Positions 1 to 7,498 of a DNA stretch of 64,000 nt are shown here, piece by piece. Position 1 is the first letter of the stretch; each line of letters starts with the position of its first letter. The translations under genes were made by a program, and so were the position numbers. The notes under the pieces are model-generated. The model saw only the letters and a program-made list of their open reading frames with translations, made no database searches and was not told where the DNA came from. The DNA is from JAXMAR01 sp046350295 (GTDB lineage Bacteria; Planctomycetota; Planctomycetia; Gemmatales; Gemmataceae): positions 10,683-74,682 of the forward strand of contig JAXMAR010000040.1 of assembly GCA_046350295.1 (NCBI GenBank). Reading direction: 5' to 3'.

Positions 1-677
1 ACGGGCACGCGCATGATCATGCCCATTTGCCGGCGGCCGCTCACGCGCCGGCGCCCGCTCACGCAAGCCATGAGGGGGGCGGCGTCGACCGGACGAAGCG
101 CCTGGAGTCTCCGCCCGTGATGCTCTTGCCGCTGATCATCCTTGCGATCGGCGCTCTGGGAGTGGGCCTGGCTTTCGGGCCAACCGGGCTATTCAGCCAT
201 TTTCTGGAAGAGCACTGGATGCGGGCCGAGGAAGTGAAGGGGTTTCTGGGGCCAAACCGGGTGACGAGCATCATTGCGGCCAAGCCGGAGCCGCACCATT
301 TTCACGTTCTGCTCATGGTGGTGAGCGGCGTCATCGCTTTGGGGGGTATCGCCCTGGCCTACCTCTTCTATGTGAAGCGGCCCGAGGCGCCGGCCATGAT
401 CAAGCGCTCGGCGACGGGGCTTTACGATCTGTCGCGCAATCGTTTTTATCTGGACGAGATCTTCGCGGCGCTGATCGTCAAGCCGGCGGCGGCGTTCGCG
501 CAGGTCATGCGCGTCATCGACTTCTACATCGTGGACGGGCTGGTCGATCTGGCGGGCCAGGTTCCGGCTTTCGTCGGCTACCTGGTGCGGCCGATCCAGA
601 ACGGGTTGGTGCAGTTTTACGCGCTGCTGATGGCGTTGGGGGTCGCGGGCTTCCTGCTGGCGATTCTTCTGAGGTGA
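1..677 (+). CDS. nuoL: NADH-quinone oxidoreductase subunit L, C-terminal part (gene starts before the window)
   Basis: This is the 3' end of the large proton-pumping membrane subunit of respiratory complex I. The reading frame is open from the first bases of the window, where it encodes a His/Ala-rich hydrophilic loop (HAHDHAH and further His residues), so the gene begins upstream and no start codon is visible. After the loop come three hydrophobic segments (about codons 38-57, 97-113 and a final one ending LLMALGVAGFLLAILLR) separated by an amphipathic stretch, as in the C-terminal lateral-helix region of NuoL. The next gene is nuoN, 96 bp downstream on the same strand, which supports a complex I operon. 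NuoM or an Mrp-type antiporter subunit is the alternative, but the His-rich loop and the long C-terminal extension favour NuoL. Confidence 0.85.
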   Translation, partial: GHAHDHAHLPAAAHAPAPAHASHEGGGVDRTKRLESPPVMLLPLIILAIGALGVGLAFGPTGLFSHFLEEHWMRAEEVKGFLGPNRVTSIIAAKPEPHHFHVLLMVVSGVIALGGIALAYLFYVKRPEAPAMIKRSATGLYDLSRNRFYLDEIFAALIVKPAAAFAQVMRVIDFYIVDGLVDLAGQVPAFVGYLVRPIQNGLVQFYALLMALGVAGFLLAILLR

Positions 678-773
678 GGCGGCGACGGAATTCGGTGCGG
701 TCATCGGAAAAGAAACTCGATTTGCGGAGCGAGAGGGAGAGTTTCCTCCAGCGGCGCAAAGTCGTGAGAAGAC

Positions 774-2372
774 ATGAACGAAACGCTCTATAGCCAGGCG
801 CTGGCGGACCTCTTGCCGCGGCTCCTGCCCGAGATGGTGCTGGCGCTAACGGCGTGCGTAGTCTTCATCGGCGGCGCCTGGCGTCCCAACCGGCATCTGT
901 GGGCCTGGATCAGCCTGGGCGGGTTCAGCGCGGCGCTCGGCGCCCTGGGCTACATGCTCTGCCCGTGCCATCCGGCGCTGACCGGCCTCAAGCGCGACAT
1001 CGCCCTTTATGCGACGCCTGTTTTCTTCGATGATCTGGGCGCCCTGATCCGGTTCGTCGCCTATGCCGGCGGCATCCTTCTGCTCCTGCTGTCATGGAAC
1101 GAGGTGGCCGACCGGCAGGCGTCGGATCATCACGCCTGCCTCCTGCTGGTGGCGGCGGGGGCGGGTCTGGTGGGGGTCGCGAACGATCTGGTGATGCTTT
1201 TCGTCGCCCTGGAGATGATCAGCATCCCGACCTACATCATGCTCTATCTGCCGCGCCACGATGACGCGTCGCAGGAAGCGGCCCTCAAGTACTTCCTCTT
1301 GAGCGTCTTCGCCTCGGCCATCACGCTCTTCGGCTTCAGCTACCTTTACGGGCTGGCGGGGACGACCAACATCCCGTCCATGGTGCGGGCCCTCAACGGG
1401 CATGGCGGCGAACTGCCGGCCATCTCCTCGGTGGCGCTTATCATGGTCGTCGCCGGCATGGGAGCGCGTATCACCGCGGTGCCGTTCCACTTTTACGCCC
1501 CGGACGTGTACCAGGGGGCGCCGACCTCCGGAGCGTCGCTGCTCGCCTTCATCCCCAAGATCGCCGGCTTCGTCGCCCTGCTCAAACTGCTCGGTTTCGT
1601 GCTGCCGGCCGGGATCGAGCCGCGCGACGGCTATATCGGCATGGCGGTCAGTCCGCAGACGCCGATGTTCATCTTCTTCCTGGCGGCGTTCACGATGTCG
1701 GTGGGTAACCTGCTCGCGCTTCTGCAAGACAACCTCAAGCGCATCCTGGCCTATTCGAGCGTCGCCCATGCCGGGTACATGCTGATGGCGCTGGCGGCCG
1801 CCCCCTACCTGCGCCAGCGCGGCGACCTCGGCCCGGACGGCGTGCAGGCGCTTCTCTATTACCTTGTCGCCTACGGCAGCATGACCATCGGCGCTTTCGC
1901 GGTGATCGCGTATCTCGACAGCCGCGAGCGGCCGGTCGAGATCGTGGACGACGTGGCGGGCCTGTCGCGTAGCCATCCGGTGGTGGCGCTGGTGATGGCT
2001 CTGTTCATGTTCAGCCTGATCGGCATCCCGCTGACGGCCGGGTTCACGGGCAAGTTCCTCATCTTCTTCGGCACGATGTCGGTCCCCGGCGATCAGGCGG
2101 GCTTCTACCGGACGCTGGCCCTGATCGGGGCGATCAACGCGGCGATCGGCGGCTGGTACTATCTGCGGATCGTCGCGGTGATGTATCTGCGCAGCCCGCT
2201 CCAGGCGCCGACGCCGAAGCGCAACACGCCGGGGATTCTCACGCTGGCGATTTGCGCCGCGCTCACGCTTGGTCTGAGCGTGCCGCCCCTGTCCAACTGG
2301 CTGCTAAAGGCCACGGGCAGCGCGGCGGGGATCATGAGCGAGACGCCGGCGCGCGGGGCGGCGGCAAGGTAG
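774..2372 (+). CDS. nuoN: NADH-quinone oxidoreductase subunit N
   Basis: Antiporter-like proton-translocating membrane subunit of complex I (NADH to quinone). The 532-residue product is close to the family length and consists almost entirely of hydrophobic helices (about 14). Family-type segments include EMISIPTYIML near residue 145, a conserved region around ALKYFLL near 165, the KRILAYSSVAHAGYML segment near 322, and GIPLTAGFTGK near 420. These carry the intramembrane Lys and Glu residues expected for proton transfer. The start ATG follows a purine-rich stretch. It lies directly downstream of nuoL. In many bacteria nuoM separates these two genes, but here it does not. The C-terminal tail is short and Ala-rich. 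Confidence 0.93.
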   Translation: MNETLYSQALADLLPRLLPEMVLALTACVVFIGGAWRPNRHLWAWISLGGFSAALGALGYMLCPCHPALTGLKRDIALYATPVFFDDLGALIRFVAYAGGILLLLLSWNEVADRQASDHHACLLLVAAGAGLVGVANDLVMLFVALEMISIPTYIMLYLPRHDDASQEAALKYFLLSVFASAITLFGFSYLYGLAGTTNIPSMVRALNGHGGELPAISSVALIMVVAGMGARITAVPFHFYAPDVYQGAPTSGASLLAFIPKIAGFVALLKLLGFVLPAGIEPRDGYIGMAVSPQTPMFIFFLAAFTMSVGNLLALLQDNLKRILAYSSVAHAGYMLMALAAAPYLRQRGDLGPDGVQALLYYLVAYGSMTIGAFAVIAYLDSRERPVEIVDDVAGLSRSHPVVALVMALFMFSLIGIPLTAGFTGKFLIFFGTMSVPGDQAGFYRTLALIGAINAAIGGWYYLRIVAVMYLRSPLQAPTPKRNTPGILTLAICAALTLGLSVPPLSNWLLKATGSAAGIMSETPARGAAAR

Positions 2373-2515
2373 CGAATCGCCTCCTCCTCTCTGGCGGCGA
2401 AAACTCGCGGTGCAGACCGCTTCCGACAGCCGCTCGAAAAAATGCTTGGCCGCGAGCGTGCCGGGGCGTTATGATCCGGTTGGAGTCATCTGAACCTTAA
2501 CCGGGGGATACCACC

Positions 2516-3028
2516 ATGTTACGCGCTGCCGCTCTGCTTGCCGCCCTCGTCATCCTGGGCGGGGCTCGGGAATCGTTGGCCGAGAAGGTGACCGTGAAAG
2601 GGCCGCACATTTGCTGCAAGCAATGCGTGCGGATCGCGGAGGGATTGCTCAAGGACATCGACGGCGTGTCGGAGGTGAAGGCCGACATCGCCTCCAAGAC
2701 CGTCACGTTTGAGGCCAAGGACAAGAAGGCCGCGGAGACGGCGTTCAAGGCGTTGATCGACGGCGGTTTTTCCGGGACGTCGTCGACGGGGCTCAAGCCG
2801 GCGGCCGGGCCGGCCACGGGGGCTTCGGACGTCGTGGTCGTGGAGAAAGTGCACGTCTGTTGTGGGCAGTGTCAGAAGGCGATCATCGCGCTATTCAAAG
2901 ACGCCAAGGTGTCGTTCGAAGGGCCGGGACCGCAGCGGACCGTTCGCATCGAAGGAACGGGATTGCAACATAGCGCGGTCTGGGCCACCTTGACGAAGGC
3001 GGGTTTCAGCGGCGCGATCAAGAAGTAA
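2516..3028 (+). CDS. Secreted protein with two heavy-metal-associated (HMA-like) domains
   Basis: The 170-residue protein begins with a Sec-type signal peptide (about residues 1-22, ending ARESLAE). It then carries two ferredoxin-like HMA repeats, about residues 23-85 and 103-168. Each repeat opens with a double-Cys motif (HICCKQC and HVCCGQC) instead of the usual MxCxxC of copper chaperones, and each ends with a matching Gly-Phe-Ser-Gly turn. Known HMA domains bind Cu+, Hg2+ or similar soft metals through the CxxC cysteines, so a periplasmic metal-binding role is likely. The metal and the partner protein are not shown by the sequence. The ATG is preceded by GGGGGATACCACC, a good ribosome binding site. 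It is a single gene with no obvious operon partner. A heavy-metal RND efflux operon lies 11 kb downstream. Confidence 0.8.
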   Translation: MLRAAALLAALVILGGARESLAEKVTVKGPHICCKQCVRIAEGLLKDIDGVSEVKADIASKTVTFEAKDKKAAETAFKALIDGGFSGTSSTGLKPAAGPATGASDVVVVEKVHVCCGQCQKAIIALFKDAKVSFEGPGPQRTVRIEGTGLQHSAVWATLTKAGFSGAIKK

Positions 3029-3109
3029 AGCGATGTCAACGGCAGAACTCTGGCCGCGCCCTGGAAAGGGTCGCGGCCTTTGCTTTTTGCGCTCGACACG
3101 CCCGCGCGG

Positions 3110-3316
3110 TCAACCGGCGCAGGGAAAACGGCCCGGAAGGACGAATTGATTGAGCGCCTGCTGCAGGGCGCGGCGAATGTATTGACCAATGCTCATTCCC
3201 TCGGACTGGGCGGCGGCCTCCAGGGCGTTCGCTTGCGTCCGGGGGATCAGCAATGATAGCTCGGCCATTTGCTCGTCCAAGGGCAGCAAAACGCTCTCGG
3301 CATGTTCCGCATTCAT
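3110..3316 (-). CDS. Small ribbon-helix-helix-like protein
   Basis: A 68-residue protein whose centre (ANALEAAAQSEGMSIGQYIR and following residues) looks like a ribbon-helix-helix DNA-binding fold: a short strand, a helix rich in Ala and Leu, a Gly-Met-Ser turn and a second helix. Such proteins are usually antitoxins or small repressors. The ATG at 3316 is chosen over the longer open frame because TGGAGG lies 8 nt upstream of it. No toxin-like gene is adjacent; upstream of it there are about 340 bp without a recognisable gene. It points towards the HMA gene and shares its short 3' intergenic space. Function is inferred from fold resemblance only. Confidence 0.55.
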   Translation of the reverse strand: MNAEHAESVLLPLDEQMAELSLLIPRTQANALEAAAQSEGMSIGQYIRRALQQALNQFVLPGRFPCAG

Positions 3317-3658
3317 CCGGGGACCTCCAGGGAAAGGCAAGTCGTTCAGAGGGAGCAAATCATATGCCGCCCGTATCCCCGCGTATCGCTCGGCGTAAAT
3401 GAAGGAAGGACAACCGGTTAGTCAGGACGACTCACCGCGACGGTGGCGCCGGCGCCCCCTGGCTGCGCACGGATTGACACCAAACTGCACACGCCCGCGC
3501 CGTTTTCGCGCTGTATCCGTCCGCCTGTTGGGATTGATTTCTTGGCGCCGCTCCGCTATCTGCGCTCCCCGCCGAGCCAATCACAGAAAATCCAGCCCTG
3601 CTCGCGGCCATGGATGGTCGAGGGGAACAGGGGCTCCCAGGGACGGGGAGGATTTGAA
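3317..3658. other. Intergenic region, no gene recognised
   Basis: This 342-bp gap separates the divergent RHH-like gene and the Pro-rich lipoprotein gene. Open frames cross it, but their products have no domain-like composition and no well-placed ribosome binding site. It probably holds the two divergent promoters. Confidence 0.4.
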
Positions 3659-4183
3659 ATGCGAAGGATTCGTAGCGCGAGTTGGGGACTGGCGGTCCTT
3701 GCGGGGATCGGATTGTCCGGATGTTACAATTCCCCGCCGCCGCGCCCGGCGCCGCCGGCGCCGCGGCCCTTGAGCGCGACCCCGGGCGCGAGCCCCGGTC
3801 TGCCTGCCCCCACCGGTCTGCCCGGCCCTCCGGCCGGAACGGGATCGCCGAGTTTCTCGACGTCGTCACGCACCAGTTCAATGGAGCCGCTGCCGACCGA
3901 CCCGGCGCTTGGCCGTGTGCCGCTGCGCGAGACCGGGCTGCCGGGCCCATCGGCTGGGGCGCCGCGCAACATCGATCCGCCGCCGCGCACGTTCACCTCG
4001 GGGGCTCCGCTGCCTGGCGCGCCGGCGCTCCCGGCAGCGCCGTTGCCTGGCGCTCCGCTGCCTGGGGCGCCGCTGCCGACCGGTCCGGCCTCGATGGCCC
4101 CGAGCACGGGCGGCCCGGCCACCTTCACGATCCCGACGATCCCGGATGCGGGCCTGCCGCGGCCGGCCGGGTCGGGACTGTAG
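3659..4183 (+). CDS. Proline-rich lipoprotein, function unknown
   Basis: The 174-residue product starts MRRIRSASWGLAVLAGIG and continues with the lipobox LSGC, so it should be lipidated on Cys and anchored in a membrane. The rest is low-complexity and rich in Pro, Gly, Ala and Ser. It includes a run of tandem LPGAP-type repeats at about residues 118-140 and no recognisable catalytic domain. Such regions usually act as a spacer or wall-spanning segment. The ATG at 3659 is chosen because GGGGAGGA lies about 8 nt upstream and the signal peptide starts exactly there. Longer upstream reading frames are out of character. A hairpin follows the stop codon. Confidence 0.65.
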   Translation: MRRIRSASWGLAVLAGIGLSGCYNSPPPRPAPPAPRPLSATPGASPGLPAPTGLPGPPAGTGSPSFSTSSRTSSMEPLPTDPALGRVPLRETGLPGPSAGAPRNIDPPPRTFTSGAPLPGAPALPAAPLPGAPLPGAPLPTGPASMAPSTGGPATFTIPTIPDAGLPRPAGSGL

Positions 4184-4225
4184 ATCTCAAGACAGACCGA
4201 TTCGGGTTACAGACGAAGACAAGGG

Positions 4226-4258
4226 AAGACCGCGTGCCGTCATTCGGTGCGCGGTCTT
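4226..4258 (+). terminator. Hairpin terminator after the Pro-rich lipoprotein gene
   Basis: A 9-bp perfect stem (AAGACCGCG paired with CGCGGTCTT), extendable inward by weaker pairs, is followed by TCGTTTC. It lies between convergent genes, so it may serve both strands. Confidence 0.55.
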
Positions 4259-4263
4259 TCGTT

Positions 4264-4479
4264 TCAAGAGGAGACGGGACGCTGGCAGGGTAGGTCTTTG
4301 AGGCTCTCGCAGCCGGGGGGCAGTTCGGCCTCCTCGGCGACGAGGATGGGGAAGCCGTCCTGGATGCGGAAGCGCAGACGGCATTGCTCGCAGATGAGAT
4401 GATCCCCGTCGAGAACGAGCCTGGCCCGGCTCGGGTTCATGGGGCAGCGAAGGATGGCGAGCAGGTCCTCATCGACCAT
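4264..4479 (-). CDS. Trm112-like small zinc-ribbon protein (UPF0434 type)
   Basis: A 71-residue protein beginning MVDEDLLAILRCP and followed by ICEQCRLRFRI and DGFPILV, the layout of the bacterial Trm112/YcaR family. One conserved Cys sits at residue 12 and a CxxC pair in the second half, with the hallmark Asp-Gly-Phe-Pro-Ile motif near the end. Eukaryotic and archaeal Trm112 activate methyltransferases, while the bacterial role is unclear. The internal ATG at 4479 is used because the family starts at this point and CGGAG lies upstream. It is the last gene of a minus-strand cluster, 32 bp after a zinc-ribbon membrane protein gene. Confidence 0.8.
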   Translation of the reverse strand: MVDEDLLAILRCPMNPSRARLVLDGDHLICEQCRLRFRIQDGFPILVAEEAELPPGCESLKDLPCQRPVSS

Positions 4480-4511
4480 GGAAGCTCCGGAGAGGATGGG
4501 TGCGACAAAGG

Positions 4512-5795
4512 TCAACGAGCCATGTTGAAGGTGCGGACGGCCCCGAGGAGGACGATGATGAGGGCGGCGATGCCGCCCCAGTAGAAGATCCACACGGCGA
4601 TCAGGGCGCCCATGCCGGCGTCTCGGTTATGGACGAAGGCCCAACCCAGGAAAGGCCAAAGGAGCTGATAGCCGGCGGCGATTGCGCCGGTGATGATGAG
4701 CTGCATACCGCGCGAGCCAACGTTGCGGTCGCGCTGACTGAGCGCGAGGGCGCGGAAATAAAAGCCCATCATCAAGAACCAGGTGGCGAGGAAGATGAGC
4801 GCGAAGGAGACAAGGATACCGATTCCCAGCCCGAGGTCGAAGCCGAAGCCGAAGCCGCCGCGGATATAGATGGCAGGGCCATAGGGAATCATGCCGCCGG
4901 ATAAAATCGGTATGCCGCGGAAGATCATGTAGAAGATGAAAGCCACGCCGCCGACCGAGATGCAGACGATCGCCCAAACGAGACCGGAGTTCTTGTTGGT
5001 GATGAAGATCCAGAAGACGTTGCCTGCCAGGAGGCAGCCCCAGCCGAGCAGGATGAAGATGTTGCCGATCAGGCCGAGGTAGCGCGGCGCTCCGAGGGCG
5101 CCGGACTGGGCCAGCGTCATGATCGTCATGATGAAGGCGCCGATCTGCTCGATGACGAAGCCGCCGCCGAGAACGCAACCGCCGATGAAGGCGAGCAAGA
5201 GGCCCAGACGGATCTTGTCCCACTTGGTCTTCCATTTTTTCGGTTTGCCGCCGCGGTCGTCGTAGTCGTCGAAATCGTCGCGGCGGCGCTCCCGGTCGTC
5301 GTAGTCGCGGCGCCGGTCACGCTCGTCGAAATCGTCGCGCGGGCGGTCCCGGTCATCATAGTCGTCGCGGCGGCGGCGGTCCCGGTCGTCGAACTCCTCG
5401 CGCGGCCGGCGGTCGCGGTCATCGAAGTCATCGCGGGGACGTCGTCCCCGATCATCGTAATCGTCGCGCGCGGGCCGGCGCTCGTCATAGCCGCGCTCGT
5501 CCCGCCCGCGGTCGTCCCCGCCGCGGCGCGGACGATCGTAGTCGTCGGGCCGGCCGCGGTCGCGAACGGCCTCGTCGCGCCCGCGCGGCAAAGGTTCGTC
5601 CGGGCGCGGCGGCGGCGCTTCGGGCACGAGCGGGGCAGGGCCGGGTCCCGCCGCGGGCGCCACGATCGAGTCCGGCGCGATCGGGATGGTCAGCACGGTG
5701 CCGCACTGGATGCACTTCGCCTTGCGGCCGGCCTTGTCGCCCGCGACCTGGAGTTCCTGGTTGCAGACATAGCACTGGAAGCGAATCTGGGACAT
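4512..5795 (-). CDS. Zinc-ribbon membrane protein with an Arg/Asp repeat linker
   Basis: The 427-residue protein has three parts. Residues 1-40 form a zinc ribbon with two CxxC pairs (CYVCN and CIQCG) around DKAGRKAKC. Residues about 60-185 are a highly charged linker of repeated RDDYDDR/RRPRDDFDD-type units. The remaining part contains about seven hydrophobic helices. The ATG at 5795 is preferred over the GTG one codon earlier. GGGGGAAGG lies directly upstream, though spacing is short for either. The gene follows its paralogue (5814-7148) by 18 bp and shares the same N-terminal ribbon and polytopic C-terminus. I do not recognise a named family. The architecture suggests a membrane protein with a cytoplasmic metal-stabilised head. 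Confidence 0.7.
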   Translation of the reverse strand: MSQIRFQCYVCNQELQVAGDKAGRKAKCIQCGTVLTIPIAPDSIVAPAAGPGPAPLVPEAPPPRPDEPLPRGRDEAVRDRGRPDDYDRPRRGGDDRGRDERGYDERRPARDDYDDRGRRPRDDFDDRDRRPREEFDDRDRRRRDDYDDRDRPRDDFDERDRRRDYDDRERRRDDFDDYDDRGGKPKKWKTKWDKIRLGLLLAFIGGCVLGGGFVIEQIGAFIMTIMTLAQSGALGAPRYLGLIGNIFILLGWGCLLAGNVFWIFITNKNSGLVWAIVCISVGGVAFIFYMIFRGIPILSGGMIPYGPAIYIRGGFGFGFDLGLGIGILVSFALIFLATWFLMMGFYFRALALSQRDRNVGSRGMQLIITGAIAAGYQLLWPFLGWAFVHNRDAGMGALIAVWIFYWGGIAALIIVLLGAVRTFNMAR

Positions 5796-5813
5796 CACCT
5801 TCCCCCGCCGGGA

Positions 5814-7148
5814 TCAATCGTCCTCGTCTTCATCCTCATCGTCGTCGTAGTCATCCTCGTCGTCGTACTCGTCTTCGTCTTCCTCGTCGCCGCCGGCGAG
5901 CTTGAGCATGCGTTTCTTCTTGCCGGTCTTCTTCTCCTCGGCCAGCGTATCGTTGACGAGTTTCTCGATCATCAGGCGGCAGTTGTTCAGGTTGACGGCG
6001 AAGTAGATCAGGTAACCGACGAAGAAGCCGATCCACACCATGTACATGACGCGCAGCGTGGCGACGAGGACGTCGGAGGCGCCGGCGATGCTCATCATGA
6101 GGTAGGCGAACTCGATGAAATAGACGCCGCCTGCCAGCTCGGACAGCGTCCGTCCGGTCTGCTCGATGTACTCCTCCTGCAGGATCTTGCCGCAGTTCCA
6201 GATGAACACGCCGATCAGGATCAGCTCGACCCAGAAGGTGAGCTGGGCCAGCAGACAGATGAAGGTCTCCCAGAAAGGGCTGTGCATCCAGAAAACGTGC
6301 AACGGCAAGGCCCGCTCCACGTTCGCGGCGGTCAGGGCGACCTCGGGCGCCACGAGCGGGATCAGCGCGGGCCCAAAATTCACGGCCATCGGCAGGAGCT
6401 TGCCGATAATGCCGATCGACACATTGATGATGCCGAGCACCATCATCCCTTTGAGCATGCCGCGCGAGCCGAAGCGATTGGGGACCTTGGCGAAGAAGCC
6501 GTAGGCCGCGATGAACATGCCCCCCATGGCGAGGAGGAAGACCTGGCCGAGGATGAAAAAGATCTTGCCGCCGCCGAGGAAGCTCGAGCCATAGACGAGG
6601 CTCATGGCGAAGCCCATGCGGTCGATCGGGACGGCGCGGCCGGCGCGGGGACCGTCCGGGTCTTCGACGAGCAGGACCTTGTCGACCAGGACGGAATACT
6701 CAGGGCCCTTGACGAGGCCGGCGAGTAAAGAGATCTCGTGGAAGGCGAACTGCAGCCCCCAGAAGCCGAGCGCCACCAGGACGATCAGGTAGCCGATGTT
6801 GACCTTCTTCCAGTCGTCCGCGTCGTAGATCGTTTTGACGCGTTTCTGGATCTTCGCGAGCGGTTCGTCCTTCTTTTTCTTCCGGGCGCGTTTCTCTTCC
6901 TCCTCGCGGCGTTTCCTTTCCTCTTCCTCCTTGGGGTCCAGAAGGAGGCCATAGCCCTTGCCGTCGTTGGGCTCGTCGTCGTCGTTTTTCGCCGGCGCGG
7001 CGGCGACGACTTCCTCCTTCTTCTCGGTCGCGGCGGGGACGACGAGCAGGGCGTTGCAGCGGTTGCACTTCACCTTGCGCCCGGCCTTGTCGGCGCCTAC
7101 CTTCAGCGCATGATCGCAAGTGGTACACCGAAAGGTGATCGGATCCAT
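5814..7148 (-). CDS. Zinc-ribbon membrane protein with acidic tail
   Basis: This 444-residue product opens with MDPITFRCTTCDHALKVG and a second CxxC (CNRCN), a zinc ribbon closely matching that of the next gene. Residues about 50-110 are highly charged (Lys/Glu-rich, coiled-coil prone), residues about 125-410 hold roughly seven hydrophobic helices, and the last 25 residues are almost only Asp, Glu and Tyr. It heads the minus-strand cluster of 7148 to 4264. The ATG at 7148 is chosen because the zinc-ribbon motif starts there as in the paralogue; the Shine-Dalgarno sequence is weak. No enzymatic motif is visible. Function is unknown. Confidence 0.7.
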   Translation of the reverse strand: MDPITFRCTTCDHALKVGADKAGRKVKCNRCNALLVVPAATEKKEEVVAAAPAKNDDDEPNDGKGYGLLLDPKEEEERKRREEEEKRARKKKKDEPLAKIQKRVKTIYDADDWKKVNIGYLIVLVALGFWGLQFAFHEISLLAGLVKGPEYSVLVDKVLLVEDPDGPRAGRAVPIDRMGFAMSLVYGSSFLGGGKIFFILGQVFLLAMGGMFIAAYGFFAKVPNRFGSRGMLKGMMVLGIINVSIGIIGKLLPMAVNFGPALIPLVAPEVALTAANVERALPLHVFWMHSPFWETFICLLAQLTFWVELILIGVFIWNCGKILQEEYIEQTGRTLSELAGGVYFIEFAYLMMSIAGASDVLVATLRVMYMVWIGFFVGYLIYFAVNLNNCRLMIEKLVNDTLAEEKKTGKKKRMLKLAGGDEEDEDEYDDEDDYDDDEDEDEDD

Positions 7149-7498
7149 GAGGCGCCGCCTGATTCGCACGCTGAGCTTCCAATCAGAAAGATACCGGCGC
7201 GCGCGGGTGATTGCAAGAGCCGCGTGGGCGGTGGCTGGTGGGCGGTGGCTGGTGGCTGGCGCCTGGCGCCTGGTGGGCGGTGGCTGGTGGTTGGTGGCTG
7301 GTGGTTGGTGGCTGGTGGGTGGGCCCGCCTTTAACGACCAGCCACCGCTTCTCGCTCACCGCACACGCTCACCCGCCAACAACCACTCCCGGCAGCAATT
7401 CGCCTTGTCTGGTTTGCACGGCGCCGCTACAAGCACGTCCGCGCCGTCCCACTTCGCACGCTCCGGACGGGCCAACCTTGCACGGTCAGGAGATTCCC
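7149..7498. other. Divergent intergenic region with a G-rich repeat block
   Basis: This 350-bp gap separates the minus-strand zinc-ribbon cluster and the plus-strand foldase gene. Its first half holds the GGTGGCTGGTGG repeat block described separately. The rest contains no ORF with a credible product and presumably carries both promoters. Confidence 0.5.
7224..7330. repeat. G-rich imperfect tandem repeat (GGTGGCTGGTGGTT-type units)
   Basis: About 107 bp of repeated GGTGGCT, GGTGGTT and GGTGGGC units, almost all purine/T on the plus strand. Runs of GG spaced by 1-2 nt make G-quadruplex formation conceivable. It lies upstream of the foldase gene, not inside a gene. Confidence 0.8.
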
